This document shows positions 1-7,671 of a stretch of 25,665 nucleotides of DNA, one piece after another. The stretch spans positions 1 to 25,665 of the forward strand of contig JBGPBY010000024.1 of assembly GCA_041481485.1 (NCBI GenBank), read 5' to 3'. Numbering within the stretch: position 1 is the first letter of the stretch; each line of letters opens with the position of its first letter. A program made the translations under genes and the position numbers. The notes under the pieces are model-generated. The model ran no database searches. It saw nothing but the letters and a program-made list of their open reading frames with translations, and was not told the origin of the DNA. The DNA comes from JBGPBY01 sp041481485. GTDB lineage: Bacteria; Acidobacteriota; Terriglobia; 20CM-2-55-15.

Positions 1-9
1 CACCCGGCC

Positions 10-47
10 TTCGGCCGCCCTCTCCCGTTGGGAGAGGGATTTCTTGA
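10..47. repeat. Hairpin repeat at left window end (inverted partner at right end)
   Basis: The 9-base arms CCCTCTCCC and GGGAGAGGG surround a 3-base loop, and the flanks TTCGGCC and ATTTCTTGA are shared with the right end. The copy at 25628-25665 is the reverse complement with one mismatch in 38 bases. The repeat lies downstream of the oxidoreductase gene. It is probably a dispersed intergenic palindrome at which assembly stopped. Confidence 0.85.
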
Positions 48-110
48 TAGACCGCCCCTACCGCCACTCGATTTCGCATTCCTTCACACCCTCATAGACC
101 GCGCCTACAG
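48..110. repeat. Two copies of the GTAGG(C/G)GCGGTCTATGA intergenic repeat
   Basis: The copies at 48-62 and 92-110 read, on the minus strand, GTAGG-[CG]-GCGGTCTAT. The same motif recurs at 3081-3090 (fragment), 7599-7623, 7647-7671, 13338-13356 and 15503-15527. The second copy here supplies the last Leu codon and the TAG stop of the oxidoreductase gene, so the repeat directly abuts, and may have trimmed, the gene's 3' end. Confidence 0.8.
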
Positions 111-1082
111 CTGCGGCCCCCAAAACATATCAACCAACCATGCGGCATTCCAACGCAGCGCGGCATTCACAATCTTCGGATGACTCAATGCATGCCGTGC
201 AGCTCGCGCCATCGCCCACTTCCGACCCCAAAAGTGCGTTCGCTGAGTTTCGTAATGCTGTCGCATCTGGATGTATGTCCAGCGCCTGCCCAGTCCCTGA
301 ATCACAGATGACGCCGCAAGCTGCCCAGTATGCAGTGCGTGATGCATTCCCTCACCGCAGAACGGGTCGATCATTCCCGCTGCATCGCCAATCGAAATGA
401 AATCGGACACCGCCGATCGATACGCCACAGGTCCAGTGACCTTCTCGGCCTTATCGAGATAGCGGGGCAGCGCATCCTTATTCATCAGAAAGCATGCATT
501 CGACCGGCCTCCCTCAATACTGACGGCGCCGCCGTATCCGTCCGGAAAAATCCAGAAATCCATGACGGCGCCGCGCGATTCGGACTCATAGAACTGAATT
601 CCGAATTGGGGCGACGTGCTCAGTTTTCCAAACAGGGTCAGTTTGCCCGCAGCATCGATGACCACTGCCGCGCGGATTTGACGGCCGGACTGCAACTGAA
701 CGGAAAAACTCCCATCGGCACGCGATTCCGCCGCAGCAACCGTTCCCTGCTGAACCGCAGGATGATTTGCCAACACCGCATCCAGTGTCCTGCGTGAAAC
801 GCCCAGTCCGGACCGGCGAAATGAAAACTCCGTAACGGCGCCGGCAGTCCGCAGTTTTGCACCATGTATCTCCACAGCGCCTGCGGTGCGCAGGGCATCC
901 AGAACATTCAGCTGCGCGAGAATATTCACGGCACCAGGAGACAAAAATCCGCCGCACACTTTGTCGCGCGGAAACGGATCGCGTTCGATGGCGACAGCCT
1001 CAATTCTGGCACGTGTCAGTTCTCTCAGGCATGCCGTACCTGCCAGGCTTGCGCCGATGATGACAACATCCACAGACTTCAT
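105..1082 (-). CDS. FAD-dependent oxidoreductase, geranylgeranyl-reductase/halogenase-like
   Basis: This 325-aa flavoprotein of the p-hydroxybenzoate-hydroxylase fold would act in the cytoplasm, probably tailoring a lipid or polyketide made with its neighbours. The N-terminal nucleotide-binding motif is GASLAG (10-15), followed by ERDPFPRDKVCGG (33-45), the Lys-Cys-Gly-Gly signature of the geranylgeranyl-reductase family. The second FAD motif is IGDAAGMIDPFCGEG (231-245). From memory, relatives are commonly near 370-400 aa, so the middle substrate region looks short. Its ATG overlaps the methyltransferase stop as ATGA, which indicates translational coupling. The last codon and stop lie inside a dispersed repeat. 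Redox class is confident; the substrate is unknown, and a reductase is as likely as a hydroxylase. Confidence 0.85.
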   Translation of the reverse strand: MKSVDVVIIGASLAGTACLRELTRARIEAVAIERDPFPRDKVCGGFLSPGAVNILAQLNVLDALRTAGAVEIHGAKLRTAGAVTEFSFRRSGLGVSRRTLDAVLANHPAVQQGTVAAAESRADGSFSVQLQSGRQIRAAVVIDAAGKLTLFGKLSTSPQFGIQFYESESRGAVMDFWIFPDGYGGAVSIEGGRSNACFLMNKDALPRYLDKAEKVTGPVAYRSAVSDFISIGDAAGMIDPFCGEGMHHALHTGQLAASSVIQGLGRRWTYIQMRQHYETQRTHFWGRKWAMARAARHALSHPKIVNAALRWNAAWLVDMFWGPQL

Positions 1083-1729
1083 TTCACTGCCACCAGCACG
1101 AGACGATACGGAAAGCTGCGAATCACTCTGGCTGGAACCCGAGCCTGGCGCGAAATTTCCATGAGCTCGGCGGGTTTGAATGCTCGCCGAACCGACGCCG
1201 CAGAGTCGTTCCGGAACATCGTGCTCTTACTCAGGAGAGCCGAAAGTATCCGAATGGAAACATGAGCGATCGGATGCCGATGGAGATCGTTGACGACTAA
1301 TAATCGCCGGGTCGTTCGCCACATCTCGGACAATACCCGGATGCATTCCGAACTGGAGAGGTGATGGAAGAAAAGAGAACTGATCACTGCGTCAAAGGAG
1401 CCATCGGGAAACGGCAGTTGAAGGGCATTTCCGGCGACAGGAGTGGTGCGGACAGCGAATTTCAATCCTCGAAGATTCAGGTCCAGCGAGACAACATCAC
1501 AGTTCGTGTCCTTCATCAACGCCTCTCCCACGTCGCATCCGCCGGCGGCGACATCGAGAATCCGGATAGGTCCATCGCTGTGCGGAAGGAACCGTTCGAC
1601 AGCGCGAATTCCTCCGAGCCACCGGTTGACTGCCGCCAGTTCTTTATAAGCCTCCAGGAATTCCGCTTCAGGCCGGGAAAGGTCATCCATCAATTCGGTC
1701 TCATTCGATCGGACCGAAAGGTCAGGCAT
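1079..1729 (-). CDS. Class I SAM-dependent methyltransferase
   Basis: This 216-aa cytoplasmic methyltransferase has a Rossmann fold. Motif I is ILDVAAGGCDVG (57-68), the strand-2 acidic loop is SLDLN (81-85), and motif IV is SFDAVISSLFFHHL (111-124). The N-terminus, with TELMDD and AVNRWLGG, resembles methyltransferases often found beside a type III polyketide synthase and an FAD oxidoreductase (recalled resemblance). The ATG at 1729 was chosen because it gives an 8-base overlap with the ketosynthase stop (ATGCCTGA); an upstream in-frame start at 1831 would lie deep inside the ketosynthase. It ends in a 4-base ATGA overlap with the oxidoreductase. The natural substrate cannot be read from the sequence; an O- or C-methylated polyketide or quinone-like product is an inference from context. 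Confidence 0.85.
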   Translation of the reverse strand: MPDLSVRSNETELMDDLSRPEAEFLEAYKELAAVNRWLGGIRAVERFLPHSDGPIRILDVAAGGCDVGEALMKDTNCDVVSLDLNLRGLKFAVRTTPVAGNALQLPFPDGSFDAVISSLFFHHLSSSECIRVLSEMWRTTRRLLVVNDLHRHPIAHVSIRILSALLSKSTMFRNDSAASVRRAFKPAELMEISRQARVPARVIRSFPYRLVLVAVK

Positions 1730-3005
1730 TTCTGGGATTGCCGAGAACCAAAGCCGAATTCTTGGAGCCGAATCCAATGCAGTTTGCCAGAGCATACCGC
1801 ACAGGCGTACTGCGCGGGGTAAGCGGAACATAGTCCAGATCGCACTCCGGATCGGGTTCTTCCAGATTCAACGTCGCCGGGATCCTGCATTGTTCCATGG
1901 CGTAGAGAATCGCGCTGATTCCGGAGGCGCCACTCGCCCCCTGTGGATGGCCCACCATGGATTTCGTGGCGCTCATCGGGATGGAGTGAGCGCGGTTTCC
2001 AAAACATGTTTTGAGTGCACGGGTTTCGATACGGTCATTAAGTTCCGTGGATGTTCCATGCAGATTGACATAGTCGATGTCTTTTAAGTCGAGACCCGCA
2101 TCCGAGATTGCGATTCCCATGGCACGTGCGGGCTCGATACCCGACTCATCGAGCCGGACGCGATGGTGTGCGTCGCATGTGGAACCGTAACCGAGAATCT
2201 CCGCATACACGGGCGCTCCGCGCTCCACCGCAGACCGTTCGGTTTCGACAACGTATACCCACGCGCCTTCTCCAAGAACAAAACCGTCGCGATCTCTCGA
2301 AAATGGCCGCGACGCCAGGGCGGGCCGGTCGTTCCACGATTCGGTCAAAATGCGCATGAGACAAAATCCGGCAAGAATACCGGGCGCCAGTGGTGCATCG
2401 ACACCTCCGGTAACTACGGCATCGGCGCGTCCGCTCATGATGGCCTGACACGCATAGTAAATCGCATCGGTGGAGCTGGTGCATCCGGTGGACACCATGT
2501 GGCTGGCGCCTCGAAGCTGATAGGCCATGGACACTTCGCTGCTCAGTGTGCCGATTGTGGATGTCGGAATGGTATAAACGCTGGCTTTGCGCGGTTCGCC
2601 CCTGAACCAGTGCTCATACTGCCGTTCGGTGAACGCGAGGCCGCCGCCGCCGCTGCCGAGCACGACTCCAATACGCCGCCGGGATTCGATATCGAGTGTG
2701 CCGGTCTCTATTCGCGCGTCTTGCAGGGCCTGTCCCGCGGCGGCCAGCGCAAGTCCGGCTGTGCGCGATACGTGTTGCCTTTCCTTTGCGGAGAAAAAAC
2801 TGAGCGGATCGAAATCCTGAACTTCTCCGGCAATCTGAACCGGAGAATTGCTGCAATCGAATGCTTCGATCCGTCGAATGCCGCTCTTCGAATGCGTGTA
2901 GCCGTCCCACAATGCTTCACGGCAATTCCCAAGCGGTGTGACACAGCCGACACCGCTGATCACGATCCGGTCCTGGCGCGGGGAACGAAGCGAGTTGAAG
3001 CTCAC
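1722..3005 (-). CDS. Beta-ketoacyl-ACP synthase II-like enzyme (FabF/KS family)
   Basis: This 427-aa condensing enzyme would extend an acyl chain on an acyl carrier protein in the cytoplasm. The whole thiolase-fold architecture is present. The active-site Cys175 sits in STGCTSSTD, His316 in NLHGTST, Lys348 in SATKSMVGH and the second His is 353, so the Cys-His-His triad for decarboxylative condensation is intact. The length is normal for FabF. The GTG start at 3005 overlaps the stop of a 21-codon upstream ORF. The gene is followed by a methyltransferase and an FAD oxidoreductase with overlapping ends. That context favours a specialised pathway over housekeeping fatty-acid synthesis. No carrier protein is visible in the window. 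Confidence 0.9.
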   Translation of the reverse strand: MSFNSLRSPRQDRIVISGVGCVTPLGNCREALWDGYTHSKSGIRRIEAFDCSNSPVQIAGEVQDFDPLSFFSAKERQHVSRTAGLALAAAGQALQDARIETGTLDIESRRRIGVVLGSGGGGLAFTERQYEHWFRGEPRKASVYTIPTSTIGTLSSEVSMAYQLRGASHMVSTGCTSSTDAIYYACQAIMSGRADAVVTGGVDAPLAPGILAGFCLMRILTESWNDRPALASRPFSRDRDGFVLGEGAWVYVVETERSAVERGAPVYAEILGYGSTCDAHHRVRLDESGIEPARAMGIAISDAGLDLKDIDYVNLHGTSTELNDRIETRALKTCFGNRAHSIPMSATKSMVGHPQGASGASGISAILYAMEQCRIPATLNLEEPDPECDLDYVPLTPRSTPVRYALANCIGFGSKNSALVLGNPRNA

Positions 3006-3067
3006 GCGGCCATCATACCTCTAAACGGAAACGGCACGCCTGGTCTGTAAGAGTAAATCCTGAACAT
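3002..3067 (-). CDS. 21-aa leader ORF, or remnant of an upstream gene, coupled to the ketosynthase
   Basis: ATG at 3067 is preceded by GGAGCGG at a suitable distance. The reading frame starts MFRIYSYRPG and ends at a TGA that overlaps the ketosynthase GTG (GCGTGA). The frame stays open upstream into the GTAGG repeat fragment at 3081-3090. It may be a small translated leader. It may instead be the 3' end of a longer upstream gene cut by the palindromic element. It resembles no protein I recognise. Confidence 0.35.
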   Translation of the reverse strand: MFRIYSYRPGVPFPFRGMMAA

Positions 3068-3100
3068 TAATTCCGCTCCCGCGCCTACAGTCCGTCCTCC

Positions 3101-3403
3101 GGTGGTGTCTCAGTTTGAGAATGTCGCAGGCGAGCGATTGGCCCTCCTGGCCAGGGTTGTGGCTTCGCGACTTTTTTCTTGATGGCCTCACTTTGTCAAT
3201 TGAGAGTTTGTCTGTTGTACGTTGATTAATGGCTCTGGTGACATTGAACCAGTGGGCCATTCGTCAATGTCACCAGGGCCATTAATCAACGTACAACAGA
3301 CAAACTCTCAATTGACGTTGAGGACCCGCGAAGTCTCAGCCACCCCCTCCTGTCCAGGAGTGCCAATCGCTCGCCTGCGACATTTTCAAACTGAGACACT
3401 ACC
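3101..3403. mobile_element. Palindromic MITE-like element, about 300 bases, with GTGTCTCAGTTTGA ends
   Basis: The two halves are reverse complements. The outer 50 bases (3101-3150 against 3354-3403) differ at three positions, and an inner 53-base block (3195-3247 against 3264-3316) differs at about one. A diverged stretch lies between these blocks in each arm. The termini read GGT(A/G)GTGTCTCAGTTTGA. The last 19 bases of the right arm, GGTAGTGTCTCAGTTTGAA, recur exactly at 14130-14148 beside an insertion-sequence relic. There is no convincing transposase; the ORF at 3021-3260 is arm sequence. The element occupies the region between the divergent ketosynthase and trxA genes. It is best read as a non-autonomous inverted-duplication element of that IS family. 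Confidence 0.7.
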
Positions 3404-3418
3404 CGTCTTCTCCCGTCA

Positions 3419-3447
3419 TTGACAATCCACCCACCCTTCGCTACTTT
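3419..3447 (+). promoter_or_regulatory. Putative sigma-70-type promoter of trxA-purA
   Basis: A perfect -35 TTGACA lies at 3419-3424. After 17 bases there is a weak -10, TACTTT, at 3442-3447. The trxA ATG follows 33 bases later with a TGGAGGAA ribosome site. It sits just outside the palindromic element. Confidence 0.55.
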
Positions 3448-3479
3448 AGGAGTTTCGTTCATTAAAGCTGGAGGAAACC

Positions 3480-3809
3480 ATGAGCGCCAACACAATTGAG
3501 ATTACCGACGCGAACTTCGAAGCCGAAGTTTCCAAATCCACCGTCCCCGTACTGATCGATTTTTGGGCGGCGTGGTGTGGACCGTGCCGGGCATTGGCGC
3601 CAACCGTGGAAGCCGTGGCCGAACAGTACAAGGGACGTGTGAAAGTCGGCAAACTCGATGTGGACGCGAACGGCGCCACGTCCGCCAAATACAGCATCCG
3701 CGGGATTCCGACCTTGCTGCTCTTCAAAGATGGACAGGTGAAGGAACAGATTGTCGGCGCAGTCGGCAAGGAAATCATCACCAGAGCCCTGGATAAGCAT
3801 CTCGCCTGA
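3480..3809 (+). CDS. trxA: Thioredoxin
   Basis: This 109-aa cytoplasmic thioredoxin is a dithiol reductant for many proteins. The active site WCGPC has Cys33 and Cys36. The upstream DFWA strand and the cis-proline loop GIPTLLLF (Pro77) are intact, and the length is standard. There is no signal peptide. A strong ribosome site, GGAGGAA, precedes the ATG. purA follows after 17 bases on the same strand, so the two are probably co-transcribed. Confidence 0.96.
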   Translation: MSANTIEITDANFEAEVSKSTVPVLIDFWAAWCGPCRALAPTVEAVAEQYKGRVKVGKLDVDANGATSAKYSIRGIPTLLLFKDGQVKEQIVGAVGKEIITRALDKHLA

Positions 3810-3826
3810 CCGTCTGATCTTTGTAG

Positions 3827-5101
3827 ATGAACCTCGCAATTATAGGTCTGCAATGGGGAGACGAAGGCAAAGGCAAAATCGTCGACATCCTTGCACCGGA
3901 ATTCGACTGTGTCGCCCGCTATCAGGGTGGGCATAATGCCGGACACACCGTAACCTTTGGCAAGAACCGATATGTCCTGCATCTGGTTCCTTGCGGCATT
4001 TTTCACGACGGCGTGCAGTGTGTCGTCGGCGGCGGCGTCGTGCTCGATCCTGAGGCCTTCTTCGAAGAACTCGACATGATCGCATCCGCGGGAGTGGAGG
4101 TGGCCGGCCGGCTTTTTGTTTCCAATCGTTGCCATCTGATTCTTCCCTATCATCGGGTATTGGAAGCCGCGGCCGAACAGCAACTCGGCGAACGAAAGAT
4201 CGGCACGACATCCCGGGGAATTGGACCGGCGTACGAAGACAAGGCCGGACGCCGCGGTCTGCGCGTGTCCGATCTGATTGCGGCGGACTCGCTTGCCGAA
4301 AAAATTCGCGCACAGGTGGAACAAAAGAATCGCATGCTGCAGGCCTTGAACTGTTCCCACAAAATCGACGCCGATTCGATATGCGCGGATTACGCAATCT
4401 TTGGCGAAAGGTTACGCCCATTCGTTGCGGATACTTCTTCGCATTTGAACAGCCTGATTCGAAATGGAAAATCCATTCTGTTCGAAGGCGCGCAGGCTAC
4501 GCTTCTCGATATTGATCACGGAACATATCCGTTTGTGACATCGTCCAGCGCATCCGCCGGCGGCGCCGCTACCGGATTGGGAATATCGCCCAAACACGTG
4601 CATTCCGTGATGGGAATTACGAAGGCATACACCACTCGAGTTGGCACGGGGCCATTTCCCACCGAAGCCGCAGGAGACCAGGAAGACGACCTACGCAAGC
4701 GAGGAAATGAGTTCGGCGCGACAACAGGCAGACCCCGGCGCTGCGGCTGGTTCGACGGCCCTGGAGTTCGATATTCCACGATGATCAACGGCCTGGATGC
4801 AGTGACGGTGACTAAGATCGATGTGCTTGACCCGCTCGAGGAAATCCCATTCTGCGTGGATTACAAATACAAGGGATCCAATCTCCGTGAGTTTCCGGCA
4901 GATATCGAGATTCTGTCGAAGATTGAACCGGTGTACAAAAATCTAAAAGGATGGACGGCATCGACAGGCGGAACACGGGAGTATTCAAAGCTGCCGGTAC
5001 GAGCACAGGATTATTTGAAGTTTCTCTCCGATTATCTGGAAGTGCCTATTCGAATGGTATCCACAGGTCCGGAACGCGAAGAAACGATCCGGCTAGCGTG
5101 A
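3827..5101 (+). CDS. purA: Adenylosuccinate synthetase
   Basis: This 424-aa enzyme catalyses the GTP-dependent joining of IMP and aspartate to adenylosuccinate, the first committed step from IMP to AMP, in the cytoplasm. The GTP-binding loop QWGDEGKGK holds catalytic Asp12, GGHNAGHT holds His40, and IGTTSRGIGPAYEDKAGRRG is the IMP-binding segment. The usual second Gly of TTGRGIGP is Ser here. The C-terminus STGPEREETI is typical of the family. The length is close to the usual 425-430. No strong ribosome site is visible before the ATG, so coupling to trxA is possible. Confidence 0.96.
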   Translation: MNLAIIGLQWGDEGKGKIVDILAPEFDCVARYQGGHNAGHTVTFGKNRYVLHLVPCGIFHDGVQCVVGGGVVLDPEAFFEELDMIASAGVEVAGRLFVSNRCHLILPYHRVLEAAAEQQLGERKIGTTSRGIGPAYEDKAGRRGLRVSDLIAADSLAEKIRAQVEQKNRMLQALNCSHKIDADSICADYAIFGERLRPFVADTSSHLNSLIRNGKSILFEGAQATLLDIDHGTYPFVTSSSASAGGAATGLGISPKHVHSVMGITKAYTTRVGTGPFPTEAAGDQEDDLRKRGNEFGATTGRPRRCGWFDGPGVRYSTMINGLDAVTVTKIDVLDPLEEIPFCVDYKYKGSNLREFPADIEILSKIEPVYKNLKGWTASTGGTREYSKLPVRAQDYLKFLSDYLEVPIRMVSTGPEREETIRLA

Positions 5102-5108
5102 TTTTCAG

Positions 5109-5250
5109 GATCTGCCGCCGCTGACGCGGCGCAGACGCTGTTCGGAAAATTCCTTCCCCAGCCGCGGAGCGGCGGCAGTTCGCTAGCCACCGGTGTGAGC
5201 CGGTGGTTCAATATCACGCCAAACATTCTTCAGCCGCGGAGCGGCGGCAG
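5109..5250. repeat. Cluster of GC-rich palindromic repeats after purA
   Basis: Two exact copies of the 20-mer CAGCCGCGGAGCGGCGGCAG lie at 5159-5178 and 5231-5250. A related dyad, CTGCCGCCGCTGACGCGG, is near 5109, and a small dyad, CCACCGGTGTGAGCCGGTGG, is near 5190. The second 20-mer forms the 3' end of the convergent PepSY gene, giving its C-terminal residues LPPLRG. These are REP-like intergenic palindromes and may act as a bidirectional transcription end between purA and the PepSY gene. Confidence 0.8.
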
Positions 5251-6171
5251 ATCCACCAATTTCGATTTCTTTGACGCGGGCCGGACCACGCGGTTCCACC
5301 ACATGATGACGCCGGTCACAAACAGAATCACCGGCGCGATTCCCAAAACGCACCAGAGGACTCTGATGGTCGTGCCGTCAAAATTTCCAAAATGCGTGCG
5401 CGACACTCCACGGAGAAATCGATCACCGCGGCGCAAGCCCAGAAACTCGTCACTCGGCGGATCAAAATAATCGACAATCGCGCGGAATGGCGCCGGCAGC
5501 GCTGCATAGATTCCCGTAATTCCCCACATCAGAATCATCAGCGATGTCCAGAAACCGACGGCGCTGTGAAGGTCCCAATTGAATCGTTTCCAACCCACAT
5601 TCCGCGCGAGCGTCAGGCTCCGACGCCAACTCTGAATTCCCGGCCACCACACCACACACCCGGAAATTCCAAGCATAGTCCACAAAACAGCCCCGGCCGC
5701 ATTCACTTCGCGACCCGTGTCGCCGTAGAGTAGATTGATGTGAAGGTCGGTCATCCAGGAGACCATTCGAATTCCCGAGGGAACCGAGTTTCCCAGATCC
5801 ATCCCGCTATACGGATCAAACAACCGCTGGACCTGGCCCCTGCCGACTTTCCGTTCCAGCCAGATTTCGACGGCGCGGCGCGGGTCTTTCTTATTTTCAA
5901 AAAACTGGGAAATGTCGTAATCCGGATAGGACTGTAATGCCTTTTCCCTCAGCTCATCTTCGGTGAGACGATTCCCTTTCGCTTCGACGATGACGGTTTT
6001 CGCCGTAAAGAAGTTGAAGAGTTCATTGCGGAATACCAGAACGCTGCCGCTGATGCTGATCAGGACCACATAAATTCCGATCCCGATTCCAGACCAGAGA
6101 TGGACCTGGAACAGCGCTTTCCGAAGCCATACGGTTTGCGGCTGTTTCAGCCATTGCTGCCATGAGGTCAA
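5230..6171 (-). CDS. PepSY-associated transmembrane protein (PiuB-like)
   Basis: This 313-aa inner-membrane protein has about four helices (roughly 27-47, 157-176, 203-223, 271-292) and an extracytoplasmic PepSY-type region between the first two. Conserved histidines sit at helix starts: His24 in QVHLWSG, His144 in TDLHINLL and His202 in WDLHSAVGFW, as in the PepSY_TM family, whose iron-regulated members (PiuB-like) often accompany siderophore receptors. Such proteins are suspected ferric-siderophore reductases or heme-handling proteins. It is the last gene of the ECF-sigma unit, 3 bases after the previous stop. Its final residues, LPPLRG, are encoded by a dispersed repeat, so the native C-terminus may have been altered. 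Confidence 0.85.
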   Translation of the reverse strand: MTSWQQWLKQPQTVWLRKALFQVHLWSGIGIGIYVVLISISGSVLVFRNELFNFFTAKTVIVEAKGNRLTEDELREKALQSYPDYDISQFFENKKDPRRAVEIWLERKVGRGQVQRLFDPYSGMDLGNSVPSGIRMVSWMTDLHINLLYGDTGREVNAAGAVLWTMLGISGCVVWWPGIQSWRRSLTLARNVGWKRFNWDLHSAVGFWTSLMILMWGITGIYAALPAPFRAIVDYFDPPSDEFLGLRRGDRFLRGVSRTHFGNFDGTTIRVLWCVLGIAPVILFVTGVIMWWNRVVRPASKKSKLVDLPPLRG

Positions 6172-6174
6172 CGA

Positions 6175-6522
6175 TTACTCGCCTGCCCAGACCGGATAAG
6201 CCGCCATCGCGGCGATCCCCACCGCAACAGAGACAGCAAGGGAAATCCAGGTATGCGGGATGGATCCTGAAAATTGGCCGCTCAAACCGGCAGCACACGT
6301 CACCGCAAGCCAGCAGACGGTACAGCCCAAAACAATGCGCAACCCCGTATCCAATCGTTCAACAGGGGTGAGCACCTTAGCCATTTTCGATTGTCGATCC
6401 AGCAACTGTGCCTTCATCCAAAGCAGATCAGGGTCGGGAAGGGTTCGCAGTTTCAGCGCAGGATCATTTTCGAGCTGCTTCATCCACTCGGCAGTCGGGC
6501 TGTTGTAATCCTGATCCGTCAT
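6175..6522 (-). CDS. Two-helix membrane protein, candidate ECF sigma partner
   Basis: This 115-aa protein has a hydrophilic N-terminal 60 residues, including MKAQLLDRQSKMAKVLTPVE, followed by two predicted helices near 62-81 and 91-109. Its ATG overlaps the sigma-factor stop as ATGA. I do not recognise a named family. Its position and topology (cytoplasmic N-terminal helix, then membrane) would suit an anti-sigma or sensor role, but no ZAS zinc motif (HxxxCxxC) is visible, so this is only inference. Confidence 0.75.
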   Translation of the reverse strand: MTDQDYNSPTAEWMKQLENDPALKLRTLPDPDLLWMKAQLLDRQSKMAKVLTPVERLDTGLRIVLGCTVCWLAVTCAAGLSGQFSGSIPHTWISLAVSVAVGIAAMAAYPVWAGE

Positions 6523-7061
6523 ATCCCCTCCAGTATGTCAGCAAGCGCTTTGCGGGCACGAAACAATAAAACCTTGACGCTTTTTTCGTTCACTCCAGTC
6601 GCTTCGGCAATTTCCCGATGGTCAAACCCTTCCACATAAGCCAACCACAATAGAGATTGCTGATGCGGCTTCAGCCCTGCGAACGCTTCCGTCACATCCC
6701 CATGATTTCTTTTTCGTTCTGCAGCCGGCGATTGCCGAAGCCAGGTTTCTATCAGACCCCGGCTGCGTTTCGACCGGCGCCAGTTGTCGATCAGGAGGGA
6801 TTCCGCAGTTCGATACAGGTAGTTCTTCATTCCCTTCTCATCCATATTCAAAGGAGCGGATCGTAGAAACTTCAGGAACGCCTCCTGCATGATGTCTTCA
6901 GCAAGTTCCACCGACCCGCAGCTATGGCAGAGATATCCGCGAAGAGCCGGAGCCGCCCTGATGTAGAACTCACGGAATGTCTTCTGGTCGAAGCGGAGGG
7001 ATTCGTTCTCTGCAGTCATGTCTGGCAAATTCGCGTCAAATACGATGATCGGGGTTGCCAT
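6519..7061 (-). CDS. ECF-type RNA polymerase sigma factor
   Basis: This 180-aa sigma-70 family protein carries regions 2 and 4 only. Region 2 spans about 27-97, with AEDIMQEAFLKFLRS (helix for core and -10 contact) and NYLYRTAESLLIDNWRR. Region 4 spans about 129-178, with LAYVEGFDHREIAEATGV and KSVKVLLFRARKAL as the helix-turn-helix. It would direct transcription of this unit or of uptake genes. The ATG at 7061 lies 5 bases after the previous gene's stop. An internal ATG at 7019 would remove only a non-conserved tail, so the exact start is uncertain. It is followed by a small membrane protein and a PepSY protein, a FecI-like setting without an obvious FecR. Confidence 0.9.
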   Translation of the reverse strand: MATPIIVFDANLPDMTAENESLRFDQKTFREFYIRAAPALRGYLCHSCGSVELAEDIMQEAFLKFLRSAPLNMDEKGMKNYLYRTAESLLIDNWRRSKRSRGLIETWLRQSPAAERKRNHGDVTEAFAGLKPHQQSLLWLAYVEGFDHREIAEATGVNEKSVKVLLFRARKALADILEGI

Positions 7062-7066
7062 GAAGC

Positions 7067-7498
7067 TCAGCTGGAGCTATTTGTCTCCGATTCCCATTTG
7101 CGGGAAAGACGCTGCGTCACCACAGCAGAAATCAGAAGGCCCATTCCAGCGGCAACCACAATTACTCCTGCAACGGAAAGAACCTGATGCGCGTCGTGGT
7201 CAAAAGTGAAAAATCGCGTTGAAACCAACATTCCCGCTCCCACGACCAGCACGAGAATGCCAGTGCCCACGCGATGTGCGGGCGAACGTAACTTCTGAGG
7301 TTCAGGCATGAAGAGCTTTCCACCATCGGACTTCAGAAATTCCGATAGTTCCTGCACGCTTGAGAATTTGGCAAGCAACTCCTTTTGCATTTCTGCACGC
7401 CGCTGAGATTCTGCTTGTCTCGAACGCGAACCGACCCAGACAATGACAATAATCATGACAAATGGCGCCAACGGAACAAGAATTCCAGCCCAGTCCAT
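7067..7498 (-). CDS. Membrane protein of unknown function heading the sigma-factor operon
   Basis: This 143-aa protein has one helix at 4-22, a charged, probably coiled cytoplasmic stretch at 25-60 (RQAESQRRAEMQKELLAKF) and two further helices near 78-96 and 107-126. A near-perfect ribosome site, AGAAGGAGGT, precedes the ATG by about 8 bases, so this is the well-expressed first gene of the unit. The layout resembles small Acidobacteria proteins found beside ECF sigma factors, but I cannot name the family. A role in modulating the sigma factor is conjecture. Confidence 0.75.
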   Translation of the reverse strand: MDWAGILVPLAPFVMIIVIVWVGSRSRQAESQRRAEMQKELLAKFSSVQELSEFLKSDGGKLFMPEPQKLRSPAHRVGTGILVLVVGAGMLVSTRFFTFDHDAHQVLSVAGVIVVAAGMGLLISAVVTQRLSRKWESETNSSS

Positions 7499-7598
7499 GA
7501 AAGATTACCTCCTTCTGCCGTCTCCTAAACGCTCGAAACGGGCCTTAGGTTAACAGGAAATCCTGCACCCAACAGAAGAGAGAAAGGCACGCAGCTGA

Positions 7599-7671
7599 CT
7601 GTAGGCGCGGTCTATGACCGCGCGCAATTCATGGCTGAGCGATTGTGCGCGGTCATAGACCGCGCCTACAG
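7599..7671. repeat. Inverted pair of the GTAGGCGCGGTCTATGACCGC repeat
   Basis: Two 25-base copies (7599-7623 and 7647-7671) are exact reverse complements separated by 23 bases, and each is itself a near palindrome. They lie between the divergent sigma-factor unit and the DUF1080 gene and could form a large hairpin. The family recurs throughout the window. Confidence 0.9.

Noticed and set aside
2163..3050. 295-aa open frame antisense to the ketosynthase
   Set aside because: The minus strand carries the full KS catalytic triad; the plus frame has no ribosome site or motif.
3021..3260. 79-aa ORF inside the palindromic element as a transposase
   Set aside because: The frame is just arm sequence of the inverted repeat, with no catalytic motif.
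3446..4360. 304-aa open frame antisense to trxA and purA
   Set aside because: It spans two well-supported genes in reverse and shows no family signature.
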